A stretch of DNA of 64,000 nt, taken from Stenotrophomonas sp. ESTM1D_MKCIP4_1. GTDB taxonomy: Bacteria; Pseudomonadota; Gammaproteobacteria; Xanthomonadales; Xanthomonadaceae. A program made the position numbers and the translations under genes. How positions within the stretch are numbered: position 1 is the stretch's first letter; each line of letters starts with the position of its first letter. The notes under the pieces are model-generated. The model made no database searches and was not told the origin of the DNA. It was given only the letters and a program-made list of their open reading frames with translations. Positions 8,884 through 17,519 of the stretch are shown here, piece after piece. The stretch lies in NCBI RefSeq assembly GCF_003086895.1, contig NZ_CP026004.1, positions 1,772,731-1,836,730 on the forward strand. The letters are read 5' to 3'.

Positions 8884-9573
8884 ATGCGCATCGTCCACCA
8901 CCTGGAAAACTCCCGTTCACTGCGCGTGTTGTGGATGCTGGAAGAACTGGGACTGGACTACCAACTGCGCCGCTACCCGCGTGATCCAAAGACGCTGCTG
9001 GCACCCGCCGAACTGCGCCAGGTCCATCCGCTCGGCAAGTCGCCGGTGCTGCAGGATGGGGATCTGGTACTGGCCGAGTCCGGGGCCATCCTCGACTACC
9101 TGGCCGACCGCTACGACACCGATCGTCAGCTCTCGCCGCCGCCACTGCCGGCCGAGACCGCCGAGCGCATCGACTATCGCTACTGGCTGCACTACGCCGA
9201 AGGTTCGGCGATGCCGCCGTTGCTGTTGACCCTGGTGATCGGCCGTATCCGCAGCGCGCCCATGCCCTTCTTCGCCCGGCCCATCGCCCGCAGCATCGCC
9301 GACAAGGCTGAGCGCGGTTTCATCGGCCCGCAGCGCCGCCTGCACCTGGACTGGATGGAACGGCGCTTGGCCGAAAGCCCCTGGTTCGCAGGTGATCGTT
9401 TCAGCGCGGCCGATATCCAGATGAGCTTCCCGATCCAGGCGGCGGCCGCGCGCGGCGGCGGCCTGGACGACAAGCCGGCCCTGCGTGGCTTCCTCGCGCG
9501 CATCGCCCAGCGCCCGGCCTACCAGCGCGCCGAGGCGCAGGGCGGCGCCCTGCAGGCGCTGCGCGGCGATTGA
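8884..9573 (+). CDS. Glutathione S-transferase family protein
   Basis: A 229-residue cytosolic glutathione transferase. The thioredoxin-like N-terminal domain (about 1-78) has SRSLRVLWMLEELGLDY and the glutathione-contact motif ESGAILDYLADRY. The helical C-terminal domain contains the folding motif with an aspartate in FSAADIQMSFPI. A start at 8884 is supported by AGGAG at 8871 and by the family's short N-terminus (MRIVHHL). Substrate unknown. It runs in the same direction as selO, 31 bases downstream, and may be co-transcribed. Confidence 0.92.
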   Translation: MRIVHHLENSRSLRVLWMLEELGLDYQLRRYPRDPKTLLAPAELRQVHPLGKSPVLQDGDLVLAESGAILDYLADRYDTDRQLSPPPLPAETAERIDYRYWLHYAEGSAMPPLLLTLVIGRIRSAPMPFFARPIARSIADKAERGFIGPQRRLHLDWMERRLAESPWFAGDRFSAADIQMSFPIQAAAARGGGLDDKPALRGFLARIAQRPAYQRAEAQGGALQALRGD

Positions 9574-9604
9574 GGAGCGGCGCCGTCGCCCCCATCCTGC
9601 AGGC

Positions 9605-11170
9605 ATGGATACGACCGCCCCCCGTTTCGACAACCGATTGCTGACCGCCCTGCCGGGCGACCCCGAGAGCGGGCCGCGCCGCCGCGACGTCCGTGGTGCC
9701 GCGTGGTCATCGGTGATGCCGACCCCGGTGGCCGCGCCGACCCTGCTGGCCTGGTCGCCCGAGGTTGCCGCGCTGCTCGGCTTCGATGCCGCTGATGTGA
9801 CCGGCGAGGACTTCGCGCAGGTGTTCGGTGGCAACGCGCTGTACGCGGGCATGCAGCCGTGGGCAGCCAACTACGGTGGCCACCAGTTCGGCCACTGGGC
9901 CGGGCAGCTGGGCGATGGCCGTGCCATTTCGCTGGGTGAGCTGGTGGCAGCTGACGGACGTCACTGGGAGCTGCAGCTGAAGGGCGCCGGCCCGACCCCA
10001 TATTCGCGTGGCGCCGATGGCCGCGCTGTGCTGCGGTCGTCCATCCGCGAGTTCCTGTGCAGCGAAGCGATGCATCATCTCGGCGTGCCGACCACGCGCG
10101 CGTTGTCGCTGGTCGGAACGGGTGAGGACGTCGTGCGCGACATGTTCTACGACGGTCACCCGCGCGCCGAGCCGGGCGCCATTGTCTGCCGCGTCGCCCC
10201 CTCATTCATCCGCTTCGGCACCTTCGAGCTGCCGGCGTCGCGCGGTGAGACCGCGCTGCTGAAGCAGCTCGCCGACGCCTGCATCGCCCGCGACTTCCCT
10301 GAGCTGCAGGGTGAGGGCGAAGCGTTGTATGGCGACTGGTTCGCGCAGATCGCGGTGCGCACCGCCGAGCTCATGGCGCACTGGATGCGCGTTGGTTTCG
10401 TGCACGGGGTGATGAATACCGACAACCTGTCGGTGTTTGGCCTGACCATTGATTACGGTCCCTACGGCTGGGTGGAGGATTACGACCCGGACTGGACGCC
10501 CAACACCACGGATGCGCAGGGCCGTCGTTACCGTTTCGGCACGCAGCCGCAGGTGGCGTACTGGAATCTCAACCGGCTTGCGCAGGCACTGTCACCGCTG
10601 TTCGCGGACGTGCAGCCGCTGCAGGCGGGGCTGGCGGCATTCCAGAGCACGTTCGTTGCCTGTACGCGCCGCGATGCCGCTGCCAAGCTGGGCCTGGCGG
10701 CCGCCGACGATGACGACCTGCAGCTCTACCTGCGCTGGCAGCAGCTGCTGCAGGACGGAAGCATGGACATGACCCTCGCCTGGCGGGCGCTGATGCGCGT
10801 GGATACGGCGGCACCGGACGTGCGCGTGCTGGATGCGGTGTACTACGACCCCGAACGCCAGCAGGCGGTGCAGGCGCCGCTGCAGCAGTGGCTGCAGGAC
10901 TACGCCGTGCGACTGCGTGCCGACCCGCTGACGGTGGAGCAACGGTTGGCGAAGATGGCCGCGGCCAACCCGATCTACGTGCTGCGCAACTGGCTGGCAC
11001 AGGAAGCGATCGACCGTGCCGGGCAGGGCGATATGGGCGGTGTGCAGGCGTTGCAGGAGGTGCTGCGTGATCCGTACATCGAGCGCCCGGGGCTGGAGCA
11101 CTATGCCGGCAAGCGGCCGGCGTGGGCGGACCACCGCGCGGGCTGCTCGATGCTGTCCTGCAGTTCGTAA
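9605..11170 (+). CDS. selO: Protein adenylyltransferase SelO
   Basis: SelO is a pseudokinase that moves AMP from ATP to protein hydroxyl groups, and in E. coli it acts in redox stress. The 521 residues contain the family blocks GDGRAISLGE, ELQLKGAGPTPYSR, DGRAVLRSSIREF, HGVMNTDN (metal site) and IDYGPYG. It ends CSMLSCSS, so a cysteine stands third from the end, where animal SelO has selenocysteine. The ATG at 9605 fits the family start. It follows the glutathione transferase gene by 31 bases; both suit a thiol/redox setting. Confidence 0.96.
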   Translation: MDTTAPRFDNRLLTALPGDPESGPRRRDVRGAAWSSVMPTPVAAPTLLAWSPEVAALLGFDAADVTGEDFAQVFGGNALYAGMQPWAANYGGHQFGHWAGQLGDGRAISLGELVAADGRHWELQLKGAGPTPYSRGADGRAVLRSSIREFLCSEAMHHLGVPTTRALSLVGTGEDVVRDMFYDGHPRAEPGAIVCRVAPSFIRFGTFELPASRGETALLKQLADACIARDFPELQGEGEALYGDWFAQIAVRTAELMAHWMRVGFVHGVMNTDNLSVFGLTIDYGPYGWVEDYDPDWTPNTTDAQGRRYRFGTQPQVAYWNLNRLAQALSPLFADVQPLQAGLAAFQSTFVACTRRDAAAKLGLAAADDDDLQLYLRWQQLLQDGSMDMTLAWRALMRVDTAAPDVRVLDAVYYDPERQQAVQAPLQQWLQDYAVRLRADPLTVEQRLAKMAAANPIYVLRNWLAQEAIDRAGQGDMGGVQALQEVLRDPYIERPGLEHYAGKRPAWADHRAGCSMLSCSS

Positions 11171-11180
11171 GGGGTGTTTT

Positions 11181-11199
11181 GCAGGGCTTGCAGCCCTGC
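11181..11199. repeat. Short palindrome, third copy
   Basis: GCAGGGCTTGCAGCCCTGC, matching 724-741, sits just after selO. Confidence 0.7.
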
Positions 11200-11204
11200 A
11201 CCTG

Positions 11205-11229
11205 CGGTAGTGCCGGCCGCTGGCCGGCA
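11205..11229. repeat. SMAG/REP palindrome
   Basis: A GTAG-headed unit with the palindrome GCCGGCCGCTGGCCGGC. Confidence 0.85.
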
Positions 11230-11230
11230 A

Positions 11231-11269
11231 GGGGTCGGATCCCGTTGCTGCGCAACGGTCTCTGACCCC
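11231..11269. repeat. 39-bp stem-loop repeat, copy 1
   Basis: GGGGTCGGATCCC and its partner ending TCTGACCCC enclose the inner stem GTTG/CAAC. Other 39-bp copies are at 23382, 23516, 29322 and 56560; 31-bp forms are at 61286 and 61337. Confidence 0.85.
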
Positions 11270-11378
11270 GATTCATTTCGGTATCCGACAGATTTCATCC
11301 ACCCATGGGATTCATCCTCGCATGGCGTGGATCTGCTGGCTGCAACGAACGGCCTACAACCATGGTATTACCCATTCA

Positions 11379-11431
11379 GTGCGATATTCGCACGCGTAGT
11401 CGATTACCGCACTTGAATGGTGCGGTGCGAT
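11379..11431. promoter_or_regulatory. Putative PcaR-type operator upstream of the quinate genes
   Basis: The palindrome GTGCGATATTCGCAC (11379-11393) is followed by GTCGATTACCGCAC (11399-11412) and GTGCGATAAAC on the other side. They resemble the 15-base box GTTCGATAATCGCAC reported for the IclR-type regulator PcaR. They lie about 140-190 bases before the first gene of the island. The remainder of 11270-11571 shows only one SMAG-like palindrome and no gene. Confidence 0.6.
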
Positions 11432-11571
11432 AAACCTAATTTCACTTCCGCAGTTTCATAGCAGTCCAAGCGATCCACCCCTGGCGGGGCGAGGGCAGCA
11501 GCCGGTCCGGTGCTGAAGCCAGGTGCAGGGGAAGACCGCAGGATTTCCCTTCACCTGTGCGGAGTGATCGC

Positions 11572-13083
11572 ATGCGCCGTCGTCTGTCCGTTGTTTCCCT
11601 GTCCCTGCTTGCCGTGCTGCCGTCGCTGGCACTGGCCTACCAGGCCGAACCGCCGCGCGAGGCCCTGCAGGTGCTGCGCGTGGACCGCTACGCCGACGAT
11701 GCCAACGCCGGCTCGCTGCGCTGGGCCATCACCACCGCCAATGCTGCGCCGGGCCGCTACCGCATCGAGATCGACGCCGTCGGCACCGCGCCCTACGTCA
11801 TCAAGCCGGCGTCGCCGCTGCCGGAGATCAAGGGTCCGGTGCAGATCGTCGGCACGCCCTGGGCGCGCGATGGCCAGTACGTCGCCATCGACGGTTCGGG
11901 CTACGTCACCGGTACCGGCACCGATGCCTGCCCGGGTGCCGAGCCCGGCCAGTCGGGCACCAACGTACGCACCACGACGCTGCCGGGCCTGGTCCTGCGC
12001 GATACCCAGGGCGTGGAGTTGGCCGGCCTGGAGATCCGCAACTTCTGCATCGGCGTGCTGGTCAACCGTGCCAGCCACAACGAGATCCATGACAACCGCA
12101 TCGTCGCCAACAAGGGCGGCGCCGGCATCATGCTCACCGGCGACGATGGCAAGGGCCAGTCCACCGCCACCACCACCGTGCACAATCGCATCGTGCGCAA
12201 CGAATTCCTCGACAACGGTGATGGTCTGGAACTGACCCGTGGTGCGGCCTGGAACCTGGTGGCCGACAACCTCTTCCAGTCCACGCGGGCCAACCCGGAG
12301 CCCTCGCAGGGCATCGAAATCCTGTGGGGCAACGACAACAGCGTGGTCCACAACCGCTTTGTCGATTACTCCGATGGCCTGCAGATCAACTGGGGCAACC
12401 GCAACTACATCGCGGCCAACACGTTCACCGGCAATTCGCTGGGCCTTAGCATCACCGGCAGTGGCAACGTGGTCGATGGCAACACCATCACCGGCAATGG
12501 CATCGGCATCGGCGTGCGCCCGCAGCCGGTCAGTGCGCCGAACCGCTTCACCGCCAACCGCATCTACGGCAATGGCCTGCCGATCGAGCGCTGTGAAGCC
12601 GGCGGCGCCTGCGTGAAGGGCCAGCCGCGCGGTGCCATCGTGTTCGGCGTACCGGGCCTGGAGCACGCCAGCTTCGTGGGTTCGCGCGGCCGTGGCGTCG
12701 ACAACGATCCGTCCAAGCGCGCACGCATCTGCACCGCGGCCGGCCAGGCGGACTGCCAGCCGCTGCCGAACCTCGGCCAGGCGGCACCGCAGCTGACCGC
12801 CGTGCAGGGCAAGGGCGCCCAGCGACAGCTGGTCGGCCATTTCCAGGGCGTGCCCGATACCCGTTACCAGGTGGAAGTGTTCGGCAATCGCGCCGCCACT
12901 GGCACTGAGGCCGAGCTGGTGCTGGGCAGCGTGGAGGCACGCACCGATGCGCAGGGGCAGGGCAGCTTCACCTTCCCGCTCGGTACCGGTGCCGATGCTG
13001 CCGCTGCCAACAGCCTGACCGCCACGGTCACCTCGGCGCAGGGCGCCACCTCCCCCTTGAGCGCGCCGCTGTCGCTGCGCTGA
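11572..13083 (+). CDS. quiC: Secreted parallel beta-helix protein, probable 3-dehydroshikimate dehydratase QuiC
   Basis: A 503-residue exported protein with a clear signal peptide (MRRRLSVVSLSLLAVLPSLA, cut near LALAY). From about 120 to 330 it has many NxI/NxF turns (HNEIHDNRIVANK, NYIAANTFTGN), the mark of a right-handed parallel beta-helix. It stands first in a quinate/protocatechuate island that otherwise lacks the enzyme making protocatechuate from 3-dehydroshikimate. Periplasmic QuiC of Acinetobacter is, as I recall, of this beta-helix type and lies next to a porin gene and quiB, as here. The role is thus an inference from fold and neighbours; another carbohydrate-active function remains possible. 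Start at 11572 follows CGGAG. Confidence 0.72.
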   Translation: MRRRLSVVSLSLLAVLPSLALAYQAEPPREALQVLRVDRYADDANAGSLRWAITTANAAPGRYRIEIDAVGTAPYVIKPASPLPEIKGPVQIVGTPWARDGQYVAIDGSGYVTGTGTDACPGAEPGQSGTNVRTTTLPGLVLRDTQGVELAGLEIRNFCIGVLVNRASHNEIHDNRIVANKGGAGIMLTGDDGKGQSTATTTVHNRIVRNEFLDNGDGLELTRGAAWNLVADNLFQSTRANPEPSQGIEILWGNDNSVVHNRFVDYSDGLQINWGNRNYIAANTFTGNSLGLSITGSGNVVDGNTITGNGIGIGVRPQPVSAPNRFTANRIYGNGLPIERCEAGGACVKGQPRGAIVFGVPGLEHASFVGSRGRGVDNDPSKRARICTAAGQADCQPLPNLGQAAPQLTAVQGKGAQRQLVGHFQGVPDTRYQVEVFGNRAATGTEAELVLGSVEARTDAQGQGSFTFPLGTGADAAAANSLTATVTSAQGATSPLSAPLSLR

Positions 13084-13105
13084 TCACCTCCTCGAGACCG
13101 CCATC

Positions 13106-14407
13106 ATGAATTTCGCGAAACCCGCTTCACTGAGCATCTCCCTCGGCCTTCTGGCCAGTGCATTGCTGCCGGCCCTGGCCAGCGCGCAGTCCAGCAACCG
13201 TTATGAAGGCAAGACGCTTACCGGCGACTGGGGTGGCACCCGCACCGATCTGTTCGAGCGCGGCATCGCCTTCCGCGGTGACTATGTCGGCGAGGCGATG
13301 GGCGTGGTCGATGGTGGCTACGGTGAGACCGGCGCGCGCTACGCGCAGCAGGTGCGCGTGGGCATGGATCTGGACATGGGCAAGCTGGCCGGCTGGGATG
13401 GCGGTGCGTTCCACTTCACCCTCAACGACCGTCGCGGCCGCAGCACGTCGGTGGACTTCGTCGGCAACCGCTTCCCGATCCAGGAAGCGTACGGCGGCCA
13501 GTACACGCGGTTGACCGAACTGAGCTACGACCAGACCTTCAACGCGGGCCAGTCGTACTACAAGCTGGGCTACTACGCGATGGGCAACCAGTTCGGCCTG
13601 CACAGCCTGCTGACCCACTTCGTCAATGCGGCCTTCTGCGCACACCCGCTGGCGATGTCCGGCAACAGCGGTTGGTACAACTACCCGATGGCACGCTGGG
13701 GCGGTGAGTTCGCCCAGCAGATCAGCCCCGCAGTGAACGTGCGCACCGGTTGGTTCCAGGTCAACCCGAACCTGGGCGGCAATATCGAACGCAACGCCTT
13801 CCGTCCGTTTGTTTCGGGCACCACCGGCTCGTTGTTCCCGGTGGAAGTGACCTGGACGCCCGCCAAGGGCAGCCGCTATGCCGGCGTCTACAAGTTCGGC
13901 GGTTACTACGACACCTCGCGCGTGGACAAGCGGGGCCTGGATACCTCGCCGACCACCGGCCGCCATGGCGCTTACGTGCTGGCCGAGCAGCGGCTCACCC
14001 AGGAATCGGCCGACCCGAGCCGCGGCCTGACCGCCTTCGCGCAGTACATGGTGTCCGACACCGACACCGCGCAGATCAAGCGCTGGTATGCGCTCGGCGG
14101 GGTCTACCAGGGCATCGGCTCCCGCGCGCAGGACAGCATCGCGCTGGGCTACGTGGGTGCCGACATCAACGACCGCCTGGTCGACGCACGCCGGGCCACG
14201 CTGATGAGCGGTGGCGTACCCACCGATTCACCGCTGTACAACCTCAGCCAGGCCGAGGAACTGTTCGAGCTGTCCTACAGCTTCCAGGTGAACCCGTGGC
14301 TGATGATCCGCCCCGACGTGCAGTACATCGTCAACCCGGGCACGTTCAATTACAGCGGGACGGACAACGCCTGGGCCGTCGGTGTCCAGGCCAAGGTGAC
14401 CTTCTGA
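13106..14407 (+). CDS. OprB-like outer-membrane porin (QuiX-like)
   Basis: A 433-residue carbohydrate-selective porin of the OprB family, with a signal peptide ending ALASAQ near residue 28. Mature sequence begins SNRYEGKTLTGDWGGTRTDL, the usual OprB opening. Alternating beta strands rich in aromatic residues run to a terminal strand AWAVGVQAKVTF ending in Phe, the outer-membrane assembly signal. Lying between quiC and the dehydroquinate dehydratase, it probably lets quinate or shikimate enter, as proposed for QuiX in Acinetobacter. Its stop overlaps the next start (ATGA). Confidence 0.85.
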   Translation: MNFAKPASLSISLGLLASALLPALASAQSSNRYEGKTLTGDWGGTRTDLFERGIAFRGDYVGEAMGVVDGGYGETGARYAQQVRVGMDLDMGKLAGWDGGAFHFTLNDRRGRSTSVDFVGNRFPIQEAYGGQYTRLTELSYDQTFNAGQSYYKLGYYAMGNQFGLHSLLTHFVNAAFCAHPLAMSGNSGWYNYPMARWGGEFAQQISPAVNVRTGWFQVNPNLGGNIERNAFRPFVSGTTGSLFPVEVTWTPAKGSRYAGVYKFGGYYDTSRVDKRGLDTSPTTGRHGAYVLAEQRLTQESADPSRGLTAFAQYMVSDTDTAQIKRWYALGGVYQGIGSRAQDSIALGYVGADINDRLVDARRATLMSGGVPTDSPLYNLSQAEELFELSYSFQVNPWLMIRPDVQYIVNPGTFNYSGTDNAWAVGVQAKVTF

Positions 14408-15294
14408 TGGCCGCGCGTTCCCTTCATGCTCTGGTGACTGCCATGAAATTCCCGTTCGCTTCCGTTGTCCTCGCCGGTGCGCTCAGCGCCTCCCCCCTTC
14501 TGGCGATGGCCGCACCGCCGCCGGCGGTGCTGCAGGTCGGCCAGCTGCGCATCGGCGAGGGCAGCCCCCGCACCATCGTGCCGATCACCGGGGCCACGGC
14601 CGAGGTCGCCCTGCAGCAGGCCGCCGCCATCGCCGCCAGCAAGGCCACCGACATCGCCGAATGGCGCATCGACTACCTGGACATCGCCACCGACGGCAAG
14701 GCACTGGTCGCACTCGGCAAGCGCATCCAGGCCACGCTGGGTGGCAAGCCGGTCATCGTCACCTTCCGCACCAAGGCTGAAGGTGGCGCCAAGCCGATCA
14801 GCGACGCCGACTACGGTGCGCTGTACGCCACGCTGCTGCGCGGTGGGGTCGCCCAGCTGATCGATGTCGAGATGTTCCGCGACCCGAAGGTGGTGCAGGC
14901 GCTGGTGGCGCAGGCCCACAAGGCCGGAGTGAAGGTGGTGATGTCCAACCACGACTTCCACGCCACGCCGCCGCGCGAAGAGATCGTCGCCCGACTGCTG
15001 ACGCAGCAGGCGCTGGGTGCGGACGTGCTGAAGATCGCAGTGATGCCGCGCGATGCCGGCGATGTGCTGGCCCTGCTGGACGCCACCTGGCAGGTGCGCC
15101 AGCAGAGCGACAAGCCGCTGCTGACCATGTCCATGGGCGGTACCGGCGTGGTCTCCCGCCTGGCCGGTGAAACCTTTGGCCAGGCCCTGACCTTCGGCAT
15201 GATCGGCACGCCGTCGGCGCCGGGCCAGGTCGAGGTCGATCGCCTGCAGGACGTCCTGCAGGTCATCCACGCATCCAGCCAGGCCGGTCACTGA
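14407..15294 (+). CDS. quiB: Type I 3-dehydroquinate dehydratase, exported (QuiB-like)
   Basis: Converts 3-dehydroquinate to 3-dehydroshikimate by Schiff-base chemistry. The motifs fit the type I (AroD) family: VMSNHDFHATP holds the catalytic histidine and ADVLKIAVMP the Schiff-base lysine. Unlike biosynthetic AroD, it has a signal sequence (hydrophobic run FASVVLAGALSASPLLAMAA), so it works in the periplasm in quinate use. The ATG at 14407 overlaps the porin stop and has AAGGTGA nine bases upstream; an alternative ATG at 14443 has no good ribosome site. With 14407 the protein is 295 residues. Confidence 0.88.
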   Translation: MAARSLHALVTAMKFPFASVVLAGALSASPLLAMAAPPPAVLQVGQLRIGEGSPRTIVPITGATAEVALQQAAAIAASKATDIAEWRIDYLDIATDGKALVALGKRIQATLGGKPVIVTFRTKAEGGAKPISDADYGALYATLLRGGVAQLIDVEMFRDPKVVQALVAQAHKAGVKVVMSNHDFHATPPREEIVARLLTQQALGADVLKIAVMPRDAGDVLALLDATWQVRQQSDKPLLTMSMGGTGVVSRLAGETFGQALTFGMIGTPSAPGQVEVDRLQDVLQVIHASSQAGH

Positions 15295-15347
15295 GACCTT
15301 CCCCGCCGGACGTTCCATCGCATCACGCTGTTGCAGGAATCCGCACC

Positions 15348-16667
15348 ATGAGCCACGCCTCCGCCGCTGCACCGCCGCTTGTCCTTGAACGGATGAGTCC
15401 CTTCCAGTGGACCGCCATCGCCATCTGCGTGCTGTTGAACATGCTCGATGGTTTCGATGTGATGGTCATGGCCTTCACCGCGCCGCACGTGTCGGCAGAC
15501 TGGGCGCTGTCGGGCAAAGTGCTGGGCCTGATGCTCAGCGCCGGCCTGGTCGGCATGGCGCTGGGTTCGTTCCTGCTGGCGCCGCTTGCCGATCGCTGGG
15601 GGCGGCGGCCGATGATCGTCTGCTGCCTGCTGATCCTCACCAGCGGCATGGCGCTGTCGGCGCTGGCGGCCAACGCCTGGCAGCTGGGCGCACTGCGCGT
15701 GTATACCGGTATCGGCATCGGCGGCATGCTGGCCGGTGTCGGCGTGATCACGGCCGAGTATGCCAACGCCAAATGGCGCAGCACGGCCGTCGCACTGCAG
15801 GCGACCGGCTATCCGATCGGCGCCACCGCGGGCGGCCTGCTCGCGGCGTGGATGCTGGAGCACTGGTCCTGGCACAGCGTGTTCCTGATCGGCGCCGTGG
15901 CGTCGCTGCTGTGCATTCCGCTGGTGCTCAAGTGCCTGCCCGAATCGCTGGATTTCCTGGTCGCACGTCGCCCGGCCGATGCGCTGCCGCGTCTGAACGC
16001 GCTGCTTTCGCGCATGCGCATGCCCGAGCTGCAGGCGCTGCCGCCGGCACCGGTCCGCAACGGACAGCGCCAGGGCTACGCTGCGCTGTTCGTGGGCGAC
16101 CTGCGCCGCGTCGCGCTGCTGATCGCGCTGGCCTTCTTCCTGCACATGTTCGCGTTCTACTTCGTCCTCAGCTGGACACCGAAGCTGCTGGTCTCGGCCG
16201 GTGTGTCGGCACAGCAGGGCATTACCGGTGGCGTGTTGTTGAACCTGGGTGGCATCGTGGGTGGCAGCCTGTTCGGCTGGCTGGCCTCGCGCTGGTCGCT
16301 GTCGAAGCTGACGGCCGGCGCCTTGCTGCTGGCGATGGTGTCGATGCTGGGTTTTGCAGCGTTCAACACGCAGCTGGGTGTGGCCTTCCCGCTGGCCTTC
16401 GTGATCGGCGCAGCGTTGTTCGCGGCGATGGCCGGTCTGTACGCAGCGGCACCGGTGGTGTTCGCCGCCGAAGTGCGCACCACCGGCCTGGGCTGGGCCA
16501 TCGGCATCGGCCGCGTCGGCGCGATCCTTTCGCCGCTCACCGTGGGCGTGCTGGTCGATGGAGGGTGGCAGCCGTCTTCGCTGTACGTGCTGTGCGCGTT
16601 GCCGCTGCTGCTGGCGGCGTGGGCGTGCCTGGGCCTGCGCGTCGGCGTGGGCCAGAACCGGCGTTGA
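15348..16667 (+). CDS. MFS aromatic-acid/H+ symporter (PcaK-like)
   Basis: A 439-residue major-facilitator transporter with twelve membrane segments. It has the AAHS-family marks: NMLDGFDVMVMAFTAP in segment 1, where the Asp pair is typical of PcaK, and LADRWGRRPMIV in the loop between segments 2 and 3. AAHS members carry 4-hydroxybenzoate, protocatechuate or related acids inward with protons. Here it would bring periplasmic protocatechuate or dehydroshikimate into the cell, to the pca enzymes encoded next. The exact substrate is inferred from position. Confidence 0.85.
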   Translation: MSHASAAAPPLVLERMSPFQWTAIAICVLLNMLDGFDVMVMAFTAPHVSADWALSGKVLGLMLSAGLVGMALGSFLLAPLADRWGRRPMIVCCLLILTSGMALSALAANAWQLGALRVYTGIGIGGMLAGVGVITAEYANAKWRSTAVALQATGYPIGATAGGLLAAWMLEHWSWHSVFLIGAVASLLCIPLVLKCLPESLDFLVARRPADALPRLNALLSRMRMPELQALPPAPVRNGQRQGYAALFVGDLRRVALLIALAFFLHMFAFYFVLSWTPKLLVSAGVSAQQGITGGVLLNLGGIVGGSLFGWLASRWSLSKLTAGALLLAMVSMLGFAAFNTQLGVAFPLAFVIGAALFAAMAGLYAAAPVVFAAEVRTTGLGWAIGIGRVGAILSPLTVGVLVDGGWQPSSLYVLCALPLLLAAWACLGLRVGVGQNRR

Positions 16668-16694
16668 ACGCATGGCCAGGCAACCGCACTCAAT

Positions 16695-16714
16695 GTGCGA
16701 TTATCGAATCGCAT
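16695..16714. promoter_or_regulatory. Putative PcaR-type operator before pcaIJ
   Basis: GTGCGATTATCGAATCGCAT. Read on the other strand it contains ATTCGATAATCGCAC, one mismatch from the 15-base PcaR box GTTCGATAATCGCAC. It sits about 125-145 bases before pcaI in the only large gap among the pca genes (16668-16838). Confidence 0.65.
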
Positions 16715-16838
16715 GGCCGGATATCGGATTGACCGGAAGGGGTGCCATGGCGACCATGTCCGGGTCGCGTTTTCCCTTCGCAGTGGCCCTGCAGCGTGGC
16801 GGCGATGACCGCCGGCAGGCAGGGCAAGGAGCAATGCA

Positions 16839-17519
16839 GTGATCGACAAGACCGTGGCCAGTGCGGAAGCAGCGGTGGCCGATATCCATGATGGCGCCAC
16901 CGTGATGATCGGCGGCTTTGGCACCGCCGGCATGCCCGACGAGCTGATCGATGCGCTCATCGCGCAGGGCGCGCGCGAACTGACCATCATCAACAACAAC
17001 GCTGGCAACGGCGATACCGGGCTGGCCGCGCTGATCAAGCACAAGCGCGTGCGCCGCATCGTCTGCTCGTTCCCGCGGCAGGCCGATTCGCAGCACTTCG
17101 ATGCAGCCTACCGCGCTGGCGAGATCGAACTGGAACTGGTGCCGCAGGGCAACCTTGCCGCGCGCATCCATGCGGCGGGTTCGGGCCTGGGCGCGATCTT
17201 CACCCCCACCGGCTACGGCACCGAGCTTGCGCAGGGCAAGGAAACGCGCGAGATCGACGGCCGCCACTACGTGCTTGAGTACCCGCTGCATGCCGACTTC
17301 GCGCTGATCAAGGCAGACCGTGGTGATCGCTGGGGCAACCTGGTGTATCGCAAGACAGCCCGCAATTTCGGCCCGCTGATGGCGATGGCCGCACGCTGTG
17401 CCATCGTGCAGGTGCGGGAGGTGGTGGCGCTGGGCGAACTGGACCCGGAAGCGGTGGTGACCCCCGGCATTTTCGTGCAGCGCGTGGTGCCGGTGGCCGC
17501 AGAAGGAGTACAGGCATGA
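16839..17519 (+). CDS. pcaI: 3-oxoadipate CoA-transferase subunit A
   Basis: Subunit A of the enzyme that moves CoA from succinyl-CoA to 3-oxoadipate, the second last step of the beta-ketoadipate route. The 226 residues carry VMIGGFGTAGMPDELIDAL and NNNAGNGDTGLA, both typical of class I CoA-transferase alpha chains. The start is GTG at 16839 with AAGGAG seven bases upstream; an ATG at 16834 is out of frame. The stop overlaps pcaJ by four bases (ATGA). Confidence 0.95.
   Translation: MIDKTVASAEAAVADIHDGATVMIGGFGTAGMPDELIDALIAQGARELTIINNNAGNGDTGLAALIKHKRVRRIVCSFPRQADSQHFDAAYRAGEIELELVPQGNLAARIHAAGSGLGAIFTPTGYGTELAQGKETREIDGRHYVLEYPLHADFALIKADRGDRWGNLVYRKTARNFGPLMAMAARCAIVQVREVVALGELDPEAVVTPGIFVQRVVPVAAEGVQA

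Noticed and set aside
11572..13083. Pectate lyase or alginate-degrading enzyme
   Set aside because: The beta-helix fold allows it, but I see no polysaccharide-lyase catalytic motif, and all neighbours serve quinate/protocatechuate use.
14443..15294. Shorter start for quiB at 14443
   Set aside because: No good ribosome site; 14407 has AAGGTGA at proper distance and overlaps the porin stop. Still possible.
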